From Rhodoferax ferrireducens T118 (lineage in GTDB: Bacteria; Pseudomonadota; Gammaproteobacteria; Burkholderiales; Burkholderiaceae_C): 64,000 nt of DNA. Made by a program: the position numbers and the translations under genes. The DNA lies in NCBI RefSeq assembly GCF_000013605.1, contig NC_007908.1, positions 2,170,001 to 2,234,000 of the forward strand, given 5' to 3'. The notes beneath the pieces were generated by a model that was not told the DNA's origin, searched no databases, and saw only the letters and a program-made list of their open reading frames with translations. Of this stretch, positions 57,348 through 64,000 are shown piece by piece (within the stretch, counting starts at the first letter, position 1; each line of letters starts with the position of its first letter).

Positions 57348-58004
57348 TTAAAGCCCCAGCAAACCCAGCCCCAGCACCAGGGCGGTGCCCCACATCAGCA
57401 AAGCCACCAGTGCGTCCAGCGCCCGCCACACGCCGGGTTGACGCAGGCGCGGGCCCAGGCACAACAGGCACACGCCCAAGCCTGTAAACCAGATCACCGA
57501 GCCGGTGGCCGCGCCCGCGCCAAACACCGCGTTGCCCGGCTGGCCCCAGGCCAGTGAGGCGGTGCCGAGCAAGACGGCCGTGTCGAGCCAGACATGCGGG
57601 TTGAGCCATGAAAAAGCCAGCGCGGCCAGGATGGCCTGGCGGCGTGTCATGACGACCTCATCACTGGCGTTGGCCTGCGACATGGCAGCGGCCGCGCCGC
57701 TGCGAAAGCGCGCAAACGCCTGGGCGCCATAAACCAGCAGGAACAGGATGCCACCGCCCACCAGGGCGTTCTTGATCGTGTCAGACAGGCCGCCCAACTG
57801 ACCCAGGCCAAAAATGCTCATGCCAATGAACAGCACGTCCGACAGAATGCAAAGGCCAATCGTCAGCCACAGGTGCTGGCCCCGTAAACCCATGCGCAGC
57901 ACATGCGCGTTCTGGGGTCCCAAGGCCATGATGAGCGAGAGGCTGAGCAGCAAACCCGCGTTGAAAGCAGGGGTCTGGGCCAGGGCGTGAGAGAGAGGCA
58001 GCAT
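57348..58004 (-). CDS. argO: LysE/ArgO-type amino-acid exporter
   Basis: 218 residues with six hydrophobic segments. The family start is seen as GLLLSLSLIMALGPQNAHVLRMGL (here residues 13-36), with the central NPHVWLDTAVLLG. Such proteins export lysine and arginine. The ATG at 58004 was chosen over a TTG at 58019. It is divergent from an ArgP-type regulator, the standard pairing, which supports the basic-amino-acid assignment. Confidence 0.88.
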   Translation of the reverse strand: MLPLSHALAQTPAFNAGLLLSLSLIMALGPQNAHVLRMGLRGQHLWLTIGLCILSDVLFIGMSIFGLGQLGGLSDTIKNALVGGGILFLLVYGAQAFARFRSGAAAAMSQANASDEVVMTRRQAILAALAFSWLNPHVWLDTAVLLGTASLAWGQPGNAVFGAGAATGSVIWFTGLGVCLLCLGPRLRQPGVWRALDALVALLMWGTALVLGLGLLGL

Positions 58005-58059
58005 GGTGTGTCGGCGCAAGGTGCTCGGTGCAAAGATGCCAGTGTGTCGCCAGCGCCGA

Positions 58060-58112
58060 ATTTATTAAACCAAACTAAATTAAACTAACTAATGATAAAA
58101 AATACTTGATGG
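58060..58112. promoter_or_regulatory. AT-rich divergent control region of argO/argP
   Basis: A conspicuous AT-rich patch in GC-rich DNA, with repeats of AAACTAA (at 58074 and 58082). It lies between divergent starts and is the likely LysR-type binding and promoter region. Confidence 0.45.
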
Positions 58113-58124
58113 AAGGTGGGCGAA

Positions 58125-59036
58125 ATGCTGGATGCGAGGCAACTGGAGGCCTTGGCGGCGGTGCTGGAGCACGGGGGCTTTGGTCCGGCTGCGCAGGCTT
58201 TGAACTTGACGCTGGCGGCCGTCTCGCTGCGTATCAAGGGCCTGGAGTCCGCGCTGGGGCAGCGTTTGCTGGTGCGCGGCAAAACGGTGCGCGCCACCGC
58301 CGCGGGGCAGGCCTTGCTGGCCCACGTCAAGCAACTGCGTCTGATGGAGGCCGATCTGGTCGGTGGGCTGGGTGGTCACAGGCCGGGCGCCGCTACCGCC
58401 TGGCAAACCCTGTGTGTCGCTGTCAACGCCGATTCCCTGGTCAGCTGGTTTTTGCCCGGTGTGGCGGCTTTGCTGACACGGCACCGGCTGCTGCTGGACC
58501 TGGTGATTGACGACCAGGATCACACCCATGAATCGCTCAAGAACGGCGATGTCGTGGGCTGTGTGAGCACGCAGGCGCAGCCCATGCGCGGCTGTCTGGC
58601 CGAAAATTTGGGTGTGATGCGCTATTGCTGCATGGCGGCGGCTGCGCTGGTCGAAAAGTGCCACACCAAGACCGGGGCGTTGTCAGTGCACCGCTTGCTG
58701 GCCGCGCCAGCGGTCATCTTTAACCGCAAGGACGGCTTGCAGGATATCTTTTTGGCACAGAACTTTCAGTTGACGACGCCCCAGTACCCGCGGCATTTTG
58801 TTCCCGCTGTGGACGCGTTCGAAAGCGCGCTGGCGCACGGTTTGGGCTGGGGCATGGTGCCGGAGTTGCACCTGGCGGACCTGTCGGCGCGCCCGGGGCA
58901 TGCCGCGCTGGTGGAGGTATTGCCCGGCAGCGCGGTGGATGTGGCGCTTTACTGGCACCACTGGGAGCGCGAGCCTGCGTCCGCGCAACGGCTGACCCAG
59001 GCCGTCAAGCAGGCCGCGCGCAAAATTTTGCGTTGA
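58125..59036 (+). CDS. argP: LysR-family regulator ArgP/LysG type
   Basis: 303 residues. The N-terminal helix-turn-helix reads LDARQLEALAAVLEHGGF, then AAQALNLTLAAVSLRIKGLE; the effector domain includes VAVNADSLVSWFLP, an ArgP/LysG feature. The ATG at 58125 matches the family start (MLD); a GTG at 58116 was not used. It probably senses lysine or arginine and activates the divergent exporter. Confidence 0.88.
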   Translation: MLDARQLEALAAVLEHGGFGPAAQALNLTLAAVSLRIKGLESALGQRLLVRGKTVRATAAGQALLAHVKQLRLMEADLVGGLGGHRPGAATAWQTLCVAVNADSLVSWFLPGVAALLTRHRLLLDLVIDDQDHTHESLKNGDVVGCVSTQAQPMRGCLAENLGVMRYCCMAAAALVEKCHTKTGALSVHRLLAAPAVIFNRKDGLQDIFLAQNFQLTTPQYPRHFVPAVDAFESALAHGLGWGMVPELHLADLSARPGHAALVEVLPGSAVDVALYWHHWEREPASAQRLTQAVKQAARKILR

Positions 59037-59044
59037 TTGGGTTC

Positions 59045-59707
59045 TCAGGGCGCCAGACGTTCGCGAATCCACACCGGTTTGGCATCGGGCAAGGTGCTGG
59101 CAGGTTCGATCAAGGTGTAGCGCAGCCGGTCATGCAGGCGGCTCTTGCGGCCTTGCCAGAATTGCCAATGGTCGGGCTTGAGGCGGTAGCCGCCCCAGTG
59201 CGGCGGGCGCGGCGGGTTGAGCAAAAATTTTGCCCCGTATTTGGCCGCGTTGGCCACCAGCACGCTCCGCCCCGAGATCACCTGGCTTTGCGGGCTGGCC
59301 CAGGCGCCGATGCGCGAGTCCAGCGGTCGGCTGTGAAAGTAGCTGTCGCTTTCTTCCTCACTCACTTTTTCAACAATGCCTTCGATGCGCACCACCCGTT
59401 CCAGCTCCACCCAGTGAAACTGCAGCGCGGCATAAGGGTTGCCCGCCAGCTCCTGGCCCTTGCGGCTGTCATAGTTGGTGAACCAGGTGATGCCGCGCTC
59501 GTCATAGCCCTTGATCAGCACCACGCGGGTGCTGGGGCGCAGGTTACTCGCTACGGTGGCCACGGTCATGGCGTTGGGCTCGGGGATTTCAGCGGAAATG
59601 GCTTCTTTCAACCATTTCTCAAACTGCTGGAGCGGGTCAGCGTGTGAGGCGTCTTCGCTGAGTTCGGCGCGTTCGTAGCTTTTGCGGAGGTGGGCGATGG
59701 AGGTCAT
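59045..59707 (-). CDS. pdxH: Pyridoxamine 5'-phosphate oxidase
   Basis: 220 residues, FMN-dependent. Makes pyridoxal phosphate from the pyridoxine or pyridoxamine phosphate. Seen: [60 protein letters not shown] and the closing [25 protein letters not shown]. The ATG at 59707 was chosen; the upstream frame runs into the inverted-repeat element and is not coding. Confidence 0.96.
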   Translation of the reverse strand: MTSIAHLRKSYERAELSEDASHADPLQQFEKWLKEAISAEIPEPNAMTVATVASNLRPSTRVVLIKGYDERGITWFTNYDSRKGQELAGNPYAALQFHWVELERVVRIEGIVEKVSEEESDSYFHSRPLDSRIGAWASPQSQVISGRSVLVANAAKYGAKFLLNPPRPPHWGGYRLKPDHWQFWQGRKSRLHDRLRYTLIEPASTLPDAKPVWIRERLAP

Positions 59708-59797
59708 AGGGGAAAGAGTATAGGCAGGTTGATCTTTGGGTCTTATTGTCAGAACCTTGTCCTTTGACTCGGGTGGGAGTTGATTTTTGATGCTTTG

Positions 59798-60077
59798 TAT
59801 TCCCCCCCCCCTCTCCCCCAACCCCTCTCCACCCCCGCCGGGGCGGAAAGGGGAGCTAACTGCCACATTTGGCCGCGTCTTTAAAGGTGGGGCGTACACG
59901 CGCCATTTGGCGTTGAGGTATCAATTGATTTGAGCGACCCGTTTCTAAGTTGCGTCCACTTTGAGGCCAGCGGCCAATCAAGAGCCAATTTCCCACCTTT
60001 GAAGACGCGGCCAAATGAAGCTCCCCTCTTCCGCCCGGCGGGGCGGGAGAGGGGGTGGGGGTGTGAGTGGGGGAAGA
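59798..60077. repeat. Large hairpin-armed inverted-repeat element 3
   Basis: About 280 bases between pdxH and edd. Arms as in elements 1 and 2: C-rich end, CCCCCGCCGGGGCGG hairpin, GGGGAGCT, ATTTGGCCGCGTCTT, AAGGTGGG. The right arm ends 62 bases before the HexR-like site. It occupies most of the gap 59708-60170. Confidence 0.82.
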
Positions 60078-60139
60078 TCGGCAAAAATCAGTGCAATGGT
60101 CAAAAACCATACACCGCGCAGACCGGGTAACATAGCCAA

Positions 60140-60154
60140 TGTAATTAAGTTACC
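60140..60154 (+). promoter_or_regulatory. HexR-like operator upstream of edd
   Basis: TGTAATTAAGTTACC matches the HexR pattern TGTARTWWWAYTACA in 13 of 15 positions. It lies 17 bases before the edd start. HexR controls sugar catabolism genes in several proteobacteria; no hexR gene is in the window. Confidence 0.55.
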
Positions 60155-60170
60155 AACATTTGACAAAATC

Positions 60171-62021
60171 ATGAAACTCAACCAAACCGTCGAAGCCGTC
60201 ACGCAGCGCATCCGCCAACGCAGCCAGCCCACGCGCAGTGCCTACCTGGAGCGCCTGGCGCTTACCGCGCAGCGCAAACCCGGTGCGCAGCGGCTGGGCT
60301 GCGCGAACGTGGCGCACGCTTTTGCCGCACTCCCCATCAATGACAAATTCCGCGTGGTGGCCGAGCGAGCGCCCAATATCGGCATCGTGAACGCCTACAA
60401 CGACATCCTGTCGGCCCACGCCCCGATGCAGCATTACCCTGAAATCATCAAGGTGGAAGCCCGCAGGCTGGGTGCCACCGCCCAGGTGGCTGGCGGCGTG
60501 CCGGCGATGTGCGACGGCGTGACGCAAGGCACGCCGGGCATGGAACTCAGTCTGTTTTCGCGCGACGTGATCGCCATGGCCACCGCGGTCTCCCTGAGCC
60601 ATGACGTGTTCGATGCCGCGCTGATGATCGGCGTGTGCGACAAGATCGTGCCCGGCCTGCTGATCGGCGCGCTGCATTTTGGCCATTTGCCGACCGTGTT
60701 TGTGCCGGCCGGCCCCATGACCTCGGGTCTGTCGAACAACGAAAAATCGAAGGTGCGCGAGAAAGCCGCCCAAGGTCTGGTCGGGCGCCCCGAGTTGCTG
60801 GAAGCCGAATCCAAGGCCTATCACGGCGCGGGCACCTGCACCTTCTACGGCACCGCCAACAGCAACCAGATGCTGCTCGAAGCCATGGGCCTGCATGTGC
60901 CGGGCACCGCTTTTGTCAACCCGGGCAATACGATCCGCGACGAGCTGACGCGCGAAGCCGTGCGCACCGTGCTCGACATCACCAAGGCGCGTCGGTTTGC
61001 GCCGATTGGCGAAGTGGTGGACGAGCGCTGCATCGTCAACGCCATGGTGGCCTTGCTGGCCACTGGCGGCTCCACCAACCACCTGATTCACTGGGTGGCG
61101 GTGGCCCGCGCGGCCGGCATCGTGATTGACTGGGATGATTTCTCCGAACTGTCGGAAGTGGTGCCCTTGTTGACACGGGTCTACCCCAACGGCAGCGCGG
61201 ACGTGAACCAGTTCCAGGCCGCCGGTGGACCCGGTTTTGTGATTCGTGAGTTGCTGGATGCGGGGCTGATGCACGCCGATGTGTTGACGGTGCGCGCCGG
61301 CGGTCTGCGGGAATACACCGGCATCCCCGCCGGCACACCGGACGGGCAAGGGGCGCTGCATTGGGTCGATGCCGGTGCCAGCAAAGACGACAGCGTGGTG
61401 CGGCCGGCCAGTGCGCCCTTCAGCCCGCACGGCGGCCTCATGTTGCTCAAAGGCAATCTGGGGCGCAGTGTGATCAAGGTCTCGGCCGTGCCGGACGACC
61501 GCCATGTGGTGGAAGCCCCGTGCCGGGTGTTTGACTCGCAGGAAGCTTTGCATGCAGCCTTCGGCGCAGGGGAGCTGGACCGCATGTGCCTGGAAAACGC
61601 CGCCGGCGGCGTGGTGTGTGTGGTGCGCTGGCAGGGTCCGCACGCCAACGGCATGCCCGAGCTACACAAGCTCACGCCGCCGCTGGCCGTGTTGCAGGGC
61701 AAAGGCTTCAAGGTGGCGCTGGTCACCGACGGGCGCATGAGTGGCGCCTCGGGCAAAGTGCCGGCCGCCATTCACGTCTCGCCCGAAGCCGCCGCCGGCG
61801 GTCCGCTGGCCAAGGTGCGCGACGGCGATGTGATTCGCCTGGACGCCACGACGGGCACGCTGGAGGTGCTGGTTGCTGCCGACGCGTGGGCCGCCCGCAC
61901 GCTGGACGACATGCCCGAAGCCCTGCGGCACGCGAATGGCATTGGCATGGGGCGTGAGCTTTTTGCCGGCATGCGGCGCAATGCCCTGAGCGCCGAGCAT
62001 GGTGCTTGCACCTGGTCTTGA
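60171..62021 (+). CDS. edd: 6-phosphogluconate dehydratase
   Basis: 616 residues, IlvD/Edd iron-sulfur dehydratase. Makes 2-keto-3-deoxy-6-phosphogluconate in the Entner-Doudoroff pathway. Cluster cysteines are in [22 protein letters not shown] and [13 protein letters not shown]; the end has [15 protein letters not shown]. The ATG at 60171 gives the family start; the frame extended to 60015 reads through the right arm of an inverted-repeat element and is not real. eda follows 31 bases after its stop. Confidence 0.96.
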   Translation: MKLNQTVEAVTQRIRQRSQPTRSAYLERLALTAQRKPGAQRLGCANVAHAFAALPINDKFRVVAERAPNIGIVNAYNDILSAHAPMQHYPEIIKVEARRLGATAQVAGGVPAMCDGVTQGTPGMELSLFSRDVIAMATAVSLSHDVFDAALMIGVCDKIVPGLLIGALHFGHLPTVFVPAGPMTSGLSNNEKSKVREKAAQGLVGRPELLEAESKAYHGAGTCTFYGTANSNQMLLEAMGLHVPGTAFVNPGNTIRDELTREAVRTVLDITKARRFAPIGEVVDERCIVNAMVALLATGGSTNHLIHWVAVARAAGIVIDWDDFSELSEVVPLLTRVYPNGSADVNQFQAAGGPGFVIRELLDAGLMHADVLTVRAGGLREYTGIPAGTPDGQGALHWVDAGASKDDSVVRPASAPFSPHGGLMLLKGNLGRSVIKVSAVPDDRHVVEAPCRVFDSQEALHAAFGAGELDRMCLENAAGGVVCVVRWQGPHANGMPELHKLTPPLAVLQGKGFKVALVTDGRMSGASGKVPAAIHVSPEAAAGGPLAKVRDGDVIRLDATTGTLEVLVAADAWAARTLDDMPEALRHANGIGMGRELFAGMRRNALSAEHGACTWS

Positions 62022-62052
62022 ATCAACACCCCCTATCAATCTGGAGACGCCG

Positions 62053-62688
62053 ATGAGTACAAACCCAAAATTTTCAGCCCTGCAAGTGATGCAGGACGCC
62101 CCGGTGATTCCGGTCATTGTGTTGAACAACATCGCCCATGCCGTGCCGATGGCGCGCGCTCTGGTCGCAGGCGGCATCCGCATGCTGGAGGTCACGCTGC
62201 GCACGCCACAGGCGCTGGCCTGCATTGAGGCTATTGCCAGGGATGTGCCCGAAGCCGTGGTTGGCGCCGGTACCGTGCGTACGCGCGCCGATGCCCAGGC
62301 GGCCGCCATGGCCGGTGCCCGTTTTGCGGTGAGTCCCGGCTTTACCCCCGCCGTGGGTCAGGCTTGCCGCGATGTGGGCTTGGCGCTGTTGCCGGGCGTG
62401 GCGACCGGCAGCGAAATCATGCAGGCGCTGGAAGCTGGCTTTACCGAGTTGAAGTTCTTCCCGGCCTTGCAAGCGGGCGGACCGGCCATGCTCAAAGCCT
62501 GGAGTGGTCCATTTTTTGACGTCAAGTTCTGCCCCACCGGCGGTGTGACCTTGCACAACGCCCCCGACTTTCTGGCACTGCCCAATGTGGTGTGTGTCGG
62601 TGGTTCCTGGCTGGTGCCGGCCGACGCCCTGACGCAGGGCGACTGGGCACGCATCACACAGTTGGCGCGTGCCACCAAAAGTTTATAA
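62053..62688 (+). CDS. eda: 2-keto-3-deoxy-6-phosphogluconate aldolase
   Basis: 211 residues. Splits the Edd product into pyruvate and glyceraldehyde-3-phosphate. The catalytic Glu is in MLEVTLRTPQAL, the phosphate-binding GAGTVRTRADA follows, and the Schiff-base Lys is in FTELKFFPA near 137. The start at 62053 has GGAG upstream. Together with edd it forms a two-gene Entner-Doudoroff operon. Confidence 0.96.
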   Translation: MSTNPKFSALQVMQDAPVIPVIVLNNIAHAVPMARALVAGGIRMLEVTLRTPQALACIEAIARDVPEAVVGAGTVRTRADAQAAAMAGARFAVSPGFTPAVGQACRDVGLALLPGVATGSEIMQALEAGFTELKFFPALQAGGPAMLKAWSGPFFDVKFCPTGGVTLHNAPDFLALPNVVCVGGSWLVPADALTQGDWARITQLARATKSL

Positions 62689-62745
62689 GAATATGGCCGC
62701 TAGCCACCGTCGCATCTATCTTATAAGCTATTAAAATAATAGCTT
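62689..62745 (-). repeat. Dispersed ~57-base repeat, copy I at the patatin 3' end
   Basis: Minus strand: AGCTATTATTTTAATAGCTT then GGTGGCTAGCGGCC. It lies between eda and the convergent patatin gene. The last codons and the stop (AAGCTATTATTTTAA) of the patatin gene lie inside it. Confidence 0.68.
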
Positions 62746-62747
62746 AT
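62723..62747. terminator. Perfect AT-rich inverted repeat between eda and patatin
   Basis: ATAAGCTATTA and TAATAGCTTAT are perfect 11-base arms around AAA. It sits between two convergent genes and is the head of the dispersed repeat. It may terminate both, though the stem is AT-rich and no clear T-run follows. Confidence 0.4.
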
Positions 62748-64000
62748 TGGCAGCGTATGTCTTTCGATCTCCATCGAAAGACTTGAGCAATGCCTTGAAT
62801 TCGGGAGACTCCAGCAAAATGTGGCGACCTGCCTCAACCAGGCGACGCACGTCAGCTCGCACAATTGACAATGCAGTAGGAATCTGGAGAAGTGCCTTGC
62901 GCTGAAGTAATTCGGGTGCGTCGCGCAGGTTGACGTTGACGACGTAGATTTGCGCGTCAGGCGTGAAAGTGTCATTGTCCTGCGCCGCCGAGTGCTTGAG
63001 CTCGCTACGCCACACCTGCGCGGTATCGGTCAGCAAGCCGAGCGTTTCCTGTGTGACGCGGGCGCCGGCGCCAAACAGCAGTGCATCAAAAACTTGTAAG
63101 GTGTCAGGCACCTTGTCGCTGGCGTCAATGCGCTCGGACGGGTCACGCTCGGCATTGATGGCAATGATCACGAGCTTTTGAATGGCATTTTTTGATGTGC
63201 GACGCGCGGCGTTGCGGATACCGCCGGCGGCCAACGATTGCTCCAGCAAGGTGCGCAGTCCCAGGTTGTCAGCCAGGCCACCATCTACCAAGTGGATGTA
63301 CGGCCGCGTCTTCGCGTCCAGGTAGGAGCGCTGGCTGTCCCGCAGCAAGCGCACGCGGTAATCGGTAGGTGCTGCACCGTTGAGGCTGTTTGGCGGGCGT
63401 GGGCAAACGTCATTGTGGTTTTTGAGTGTTGTAGGGCTGAGTGCAATGGGCACGGCCGACGATGAGGCCACTGCGAACGACAGCGGCACACTGGCCAGAT
63501 CCGAGCAGATCAGCTCGAACTGCTCCTGACTGAATACAAAGCTGGAGCCCAGTGACAGGTCCGTGGCCGAGATCAACAGGCCGGGGCGGGCGGCCAGGTC
63601 GCCGAAGGTTTTGCCTTTGAAAAGTTCATCTAGCCGACGCGCGAGCAATTGCGTGCGGCCAAACCAGGGCGAGGACAATTCGTACAGGGCGGCCGGGCGC
63701 AGCACGTTGCTGATCAAGGTGTCCTGGAAGTTCTGGTACAGAAAATCCTTTTCAAAGGCGGGGAAAGTTCGCTGGCCAAAAGCAGCGTAGTAGGCAGCGA
63801 TGAAGCTTCCGCCCGATACCCCGCTAATCACGTCCAGCTCGTCAAGCAGCGCTATGTCGCGGCCATTCCAATGCACCTGGGTTTGCCTCAGCGCATCCAG
63901 CACGCCGTAGCCAAACGCGGCTGCGCGCGCACCGCCGCCCGAGATGGTGATGGCGAACAGCATGGAGCTGTCTTGCTTGACTGGAGGTCCCACGTCCGGG
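62731..64000 (-). CDS. Patatin-like phospholipase, N-terminus beyond window
   Basis: At least 420 residues; the frame stays open to the window edge, so the start and any signal peptide are not visible. Patatin fold: SGGGARAAAFGYGVLDAL, nucleophile elbow GVSGGS and the catalytic Asp in LVDGGLADNLG. This type is commonly a lipoprotein or exported phospholipase, which cannot be checked here. It differs strongly from the patatin at 16100. The C-terminus (KTYAANKLLF) and stop come from a dispersed repeat. Confidence 0.85.
   Translation of the reverse strand, partial: PDVGPPVKQDSSMLFAITISGGGARAAAFGYGVLDALRQTQVHWNGRDIALLDELDVISGVSGGSFIAAYYAAFGQRTFPAFEKDFLYQNFQDTLISNVLRPAALYELSSPWFGRTQLLARRLDELFKGKTFGDLAARPGLLISATDLSLGSSFVFSQEQFELICSDLASVPLSFAVASSSAVPIALSPTTLKNHNDVCPRPPNSLNGAAPTDYRVRLLRDSQRSYLDAKTRPYIHLVDGGLADNLGLRTLLEQSLAAGGIRNAARRTSKNAIQKLVIIAINAERDPSERIDASDKVPDTLQVFDALLFGAGARVTQETLGLLTDTAQVWRSELKHSAAQDNDTFTPDAQIYVVNVNLRDAPELLQRKALLQIPTALSIVRADVRRLVEAGRHILLESPEFKALLKSFDGDRKTYAANKLLF

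Noticed and set aside
60015..60170. In-frame N-terminal extension of edd
   Set aside because: It translates the right arm of element 3 and crosses the HexR-like site; the family start is at 60171.

Overview
The window looks like a chromosomal segment of a high-GC betaproteobacterium of the Comamonadaceae, most like Rhodoferax or Polaromonas. This is inferred from the dapC-dapD-pilU-dapE-prmB gene order, the folP-glmM pair, the ArgP/LysE pair and family-level protein resemblance; no database was searched. It holds about 53 protein genes on both strands. I see no tRNA, rRNA, CRISPR array, transposase or prophage. All stretches over 300 bases without a gene contain repeats or regulatory sequence.

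Layout. 0-5.2 kb: folP end, glmM, an acetyltransferase, a small membrane protein and a CHASE-PAS-GGDEF-EAL protein. 5.3-24.7 kb: an island with a phosphate theme: ppk1-sixA, a Lys/Ala/Pro-rich ribbon-helix-helix-like protein, phoX followed by a PlsC-type acyltransferase, an Lrp regulator, cytochrome b561, a CYTH-CHAD protein, an M14-like metallopeptidase, a patatin, olsB-mcp-EAL/CBS/GGDEF, a Tat-exported solute-binding protein and ppx. 25-34.4 kb: a DinG-like helicase, EcsC, and a TonB receptor/solute-binding protein/hybrid kinase/response regulator set. 34.5-46.7 kb: dnaE, ABC-F, prmB, dapE, pilU, dapD, dapC. 46.8-53.1 kb: malonyl-CoA decarboxylase with a divergent AraC regulator, and a zinc-type ABC transporter with a divergent Fur-family regulator. 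53.3-64 kb: a dual GGDEF/EAL protein, AEC permease, LysE/ArgP, pdxH, edd-eda and a second patatin that runs off the window.

How it fits together. Reading by eye, I find PhoB-type boxes (7-mers like CTGTCAY at exact 11-base spacing) upstream of ppk1, phoX, olsB, the CYTH-CHAD gene and the solute-binding protein gene. Four of the five have a plausible -10 about 10 bases further on. Polyphosphate synthesis and breakdown, secreted phosphatase, and synthesis of phosphorus-free ornithine lipid (OlsB plus a candidate OlsA behind phoX) would then be one phosphate-starvation programme, with a chemoreceptor and a c-di-GMP protein downstream of olsB. Other candidate sites are a pair of 13-base palindromes between the zinc operon and its regulator, and a HexR-like site before edd.

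Two repeat families stand out. Three elements of 270-365 bases have long inverted arms, each arm itself a GC-rich hairpin. A roughly 57-base repeat lies between genes and also inside dapE, prmB and mcd, always in the same orientation and reading frame.
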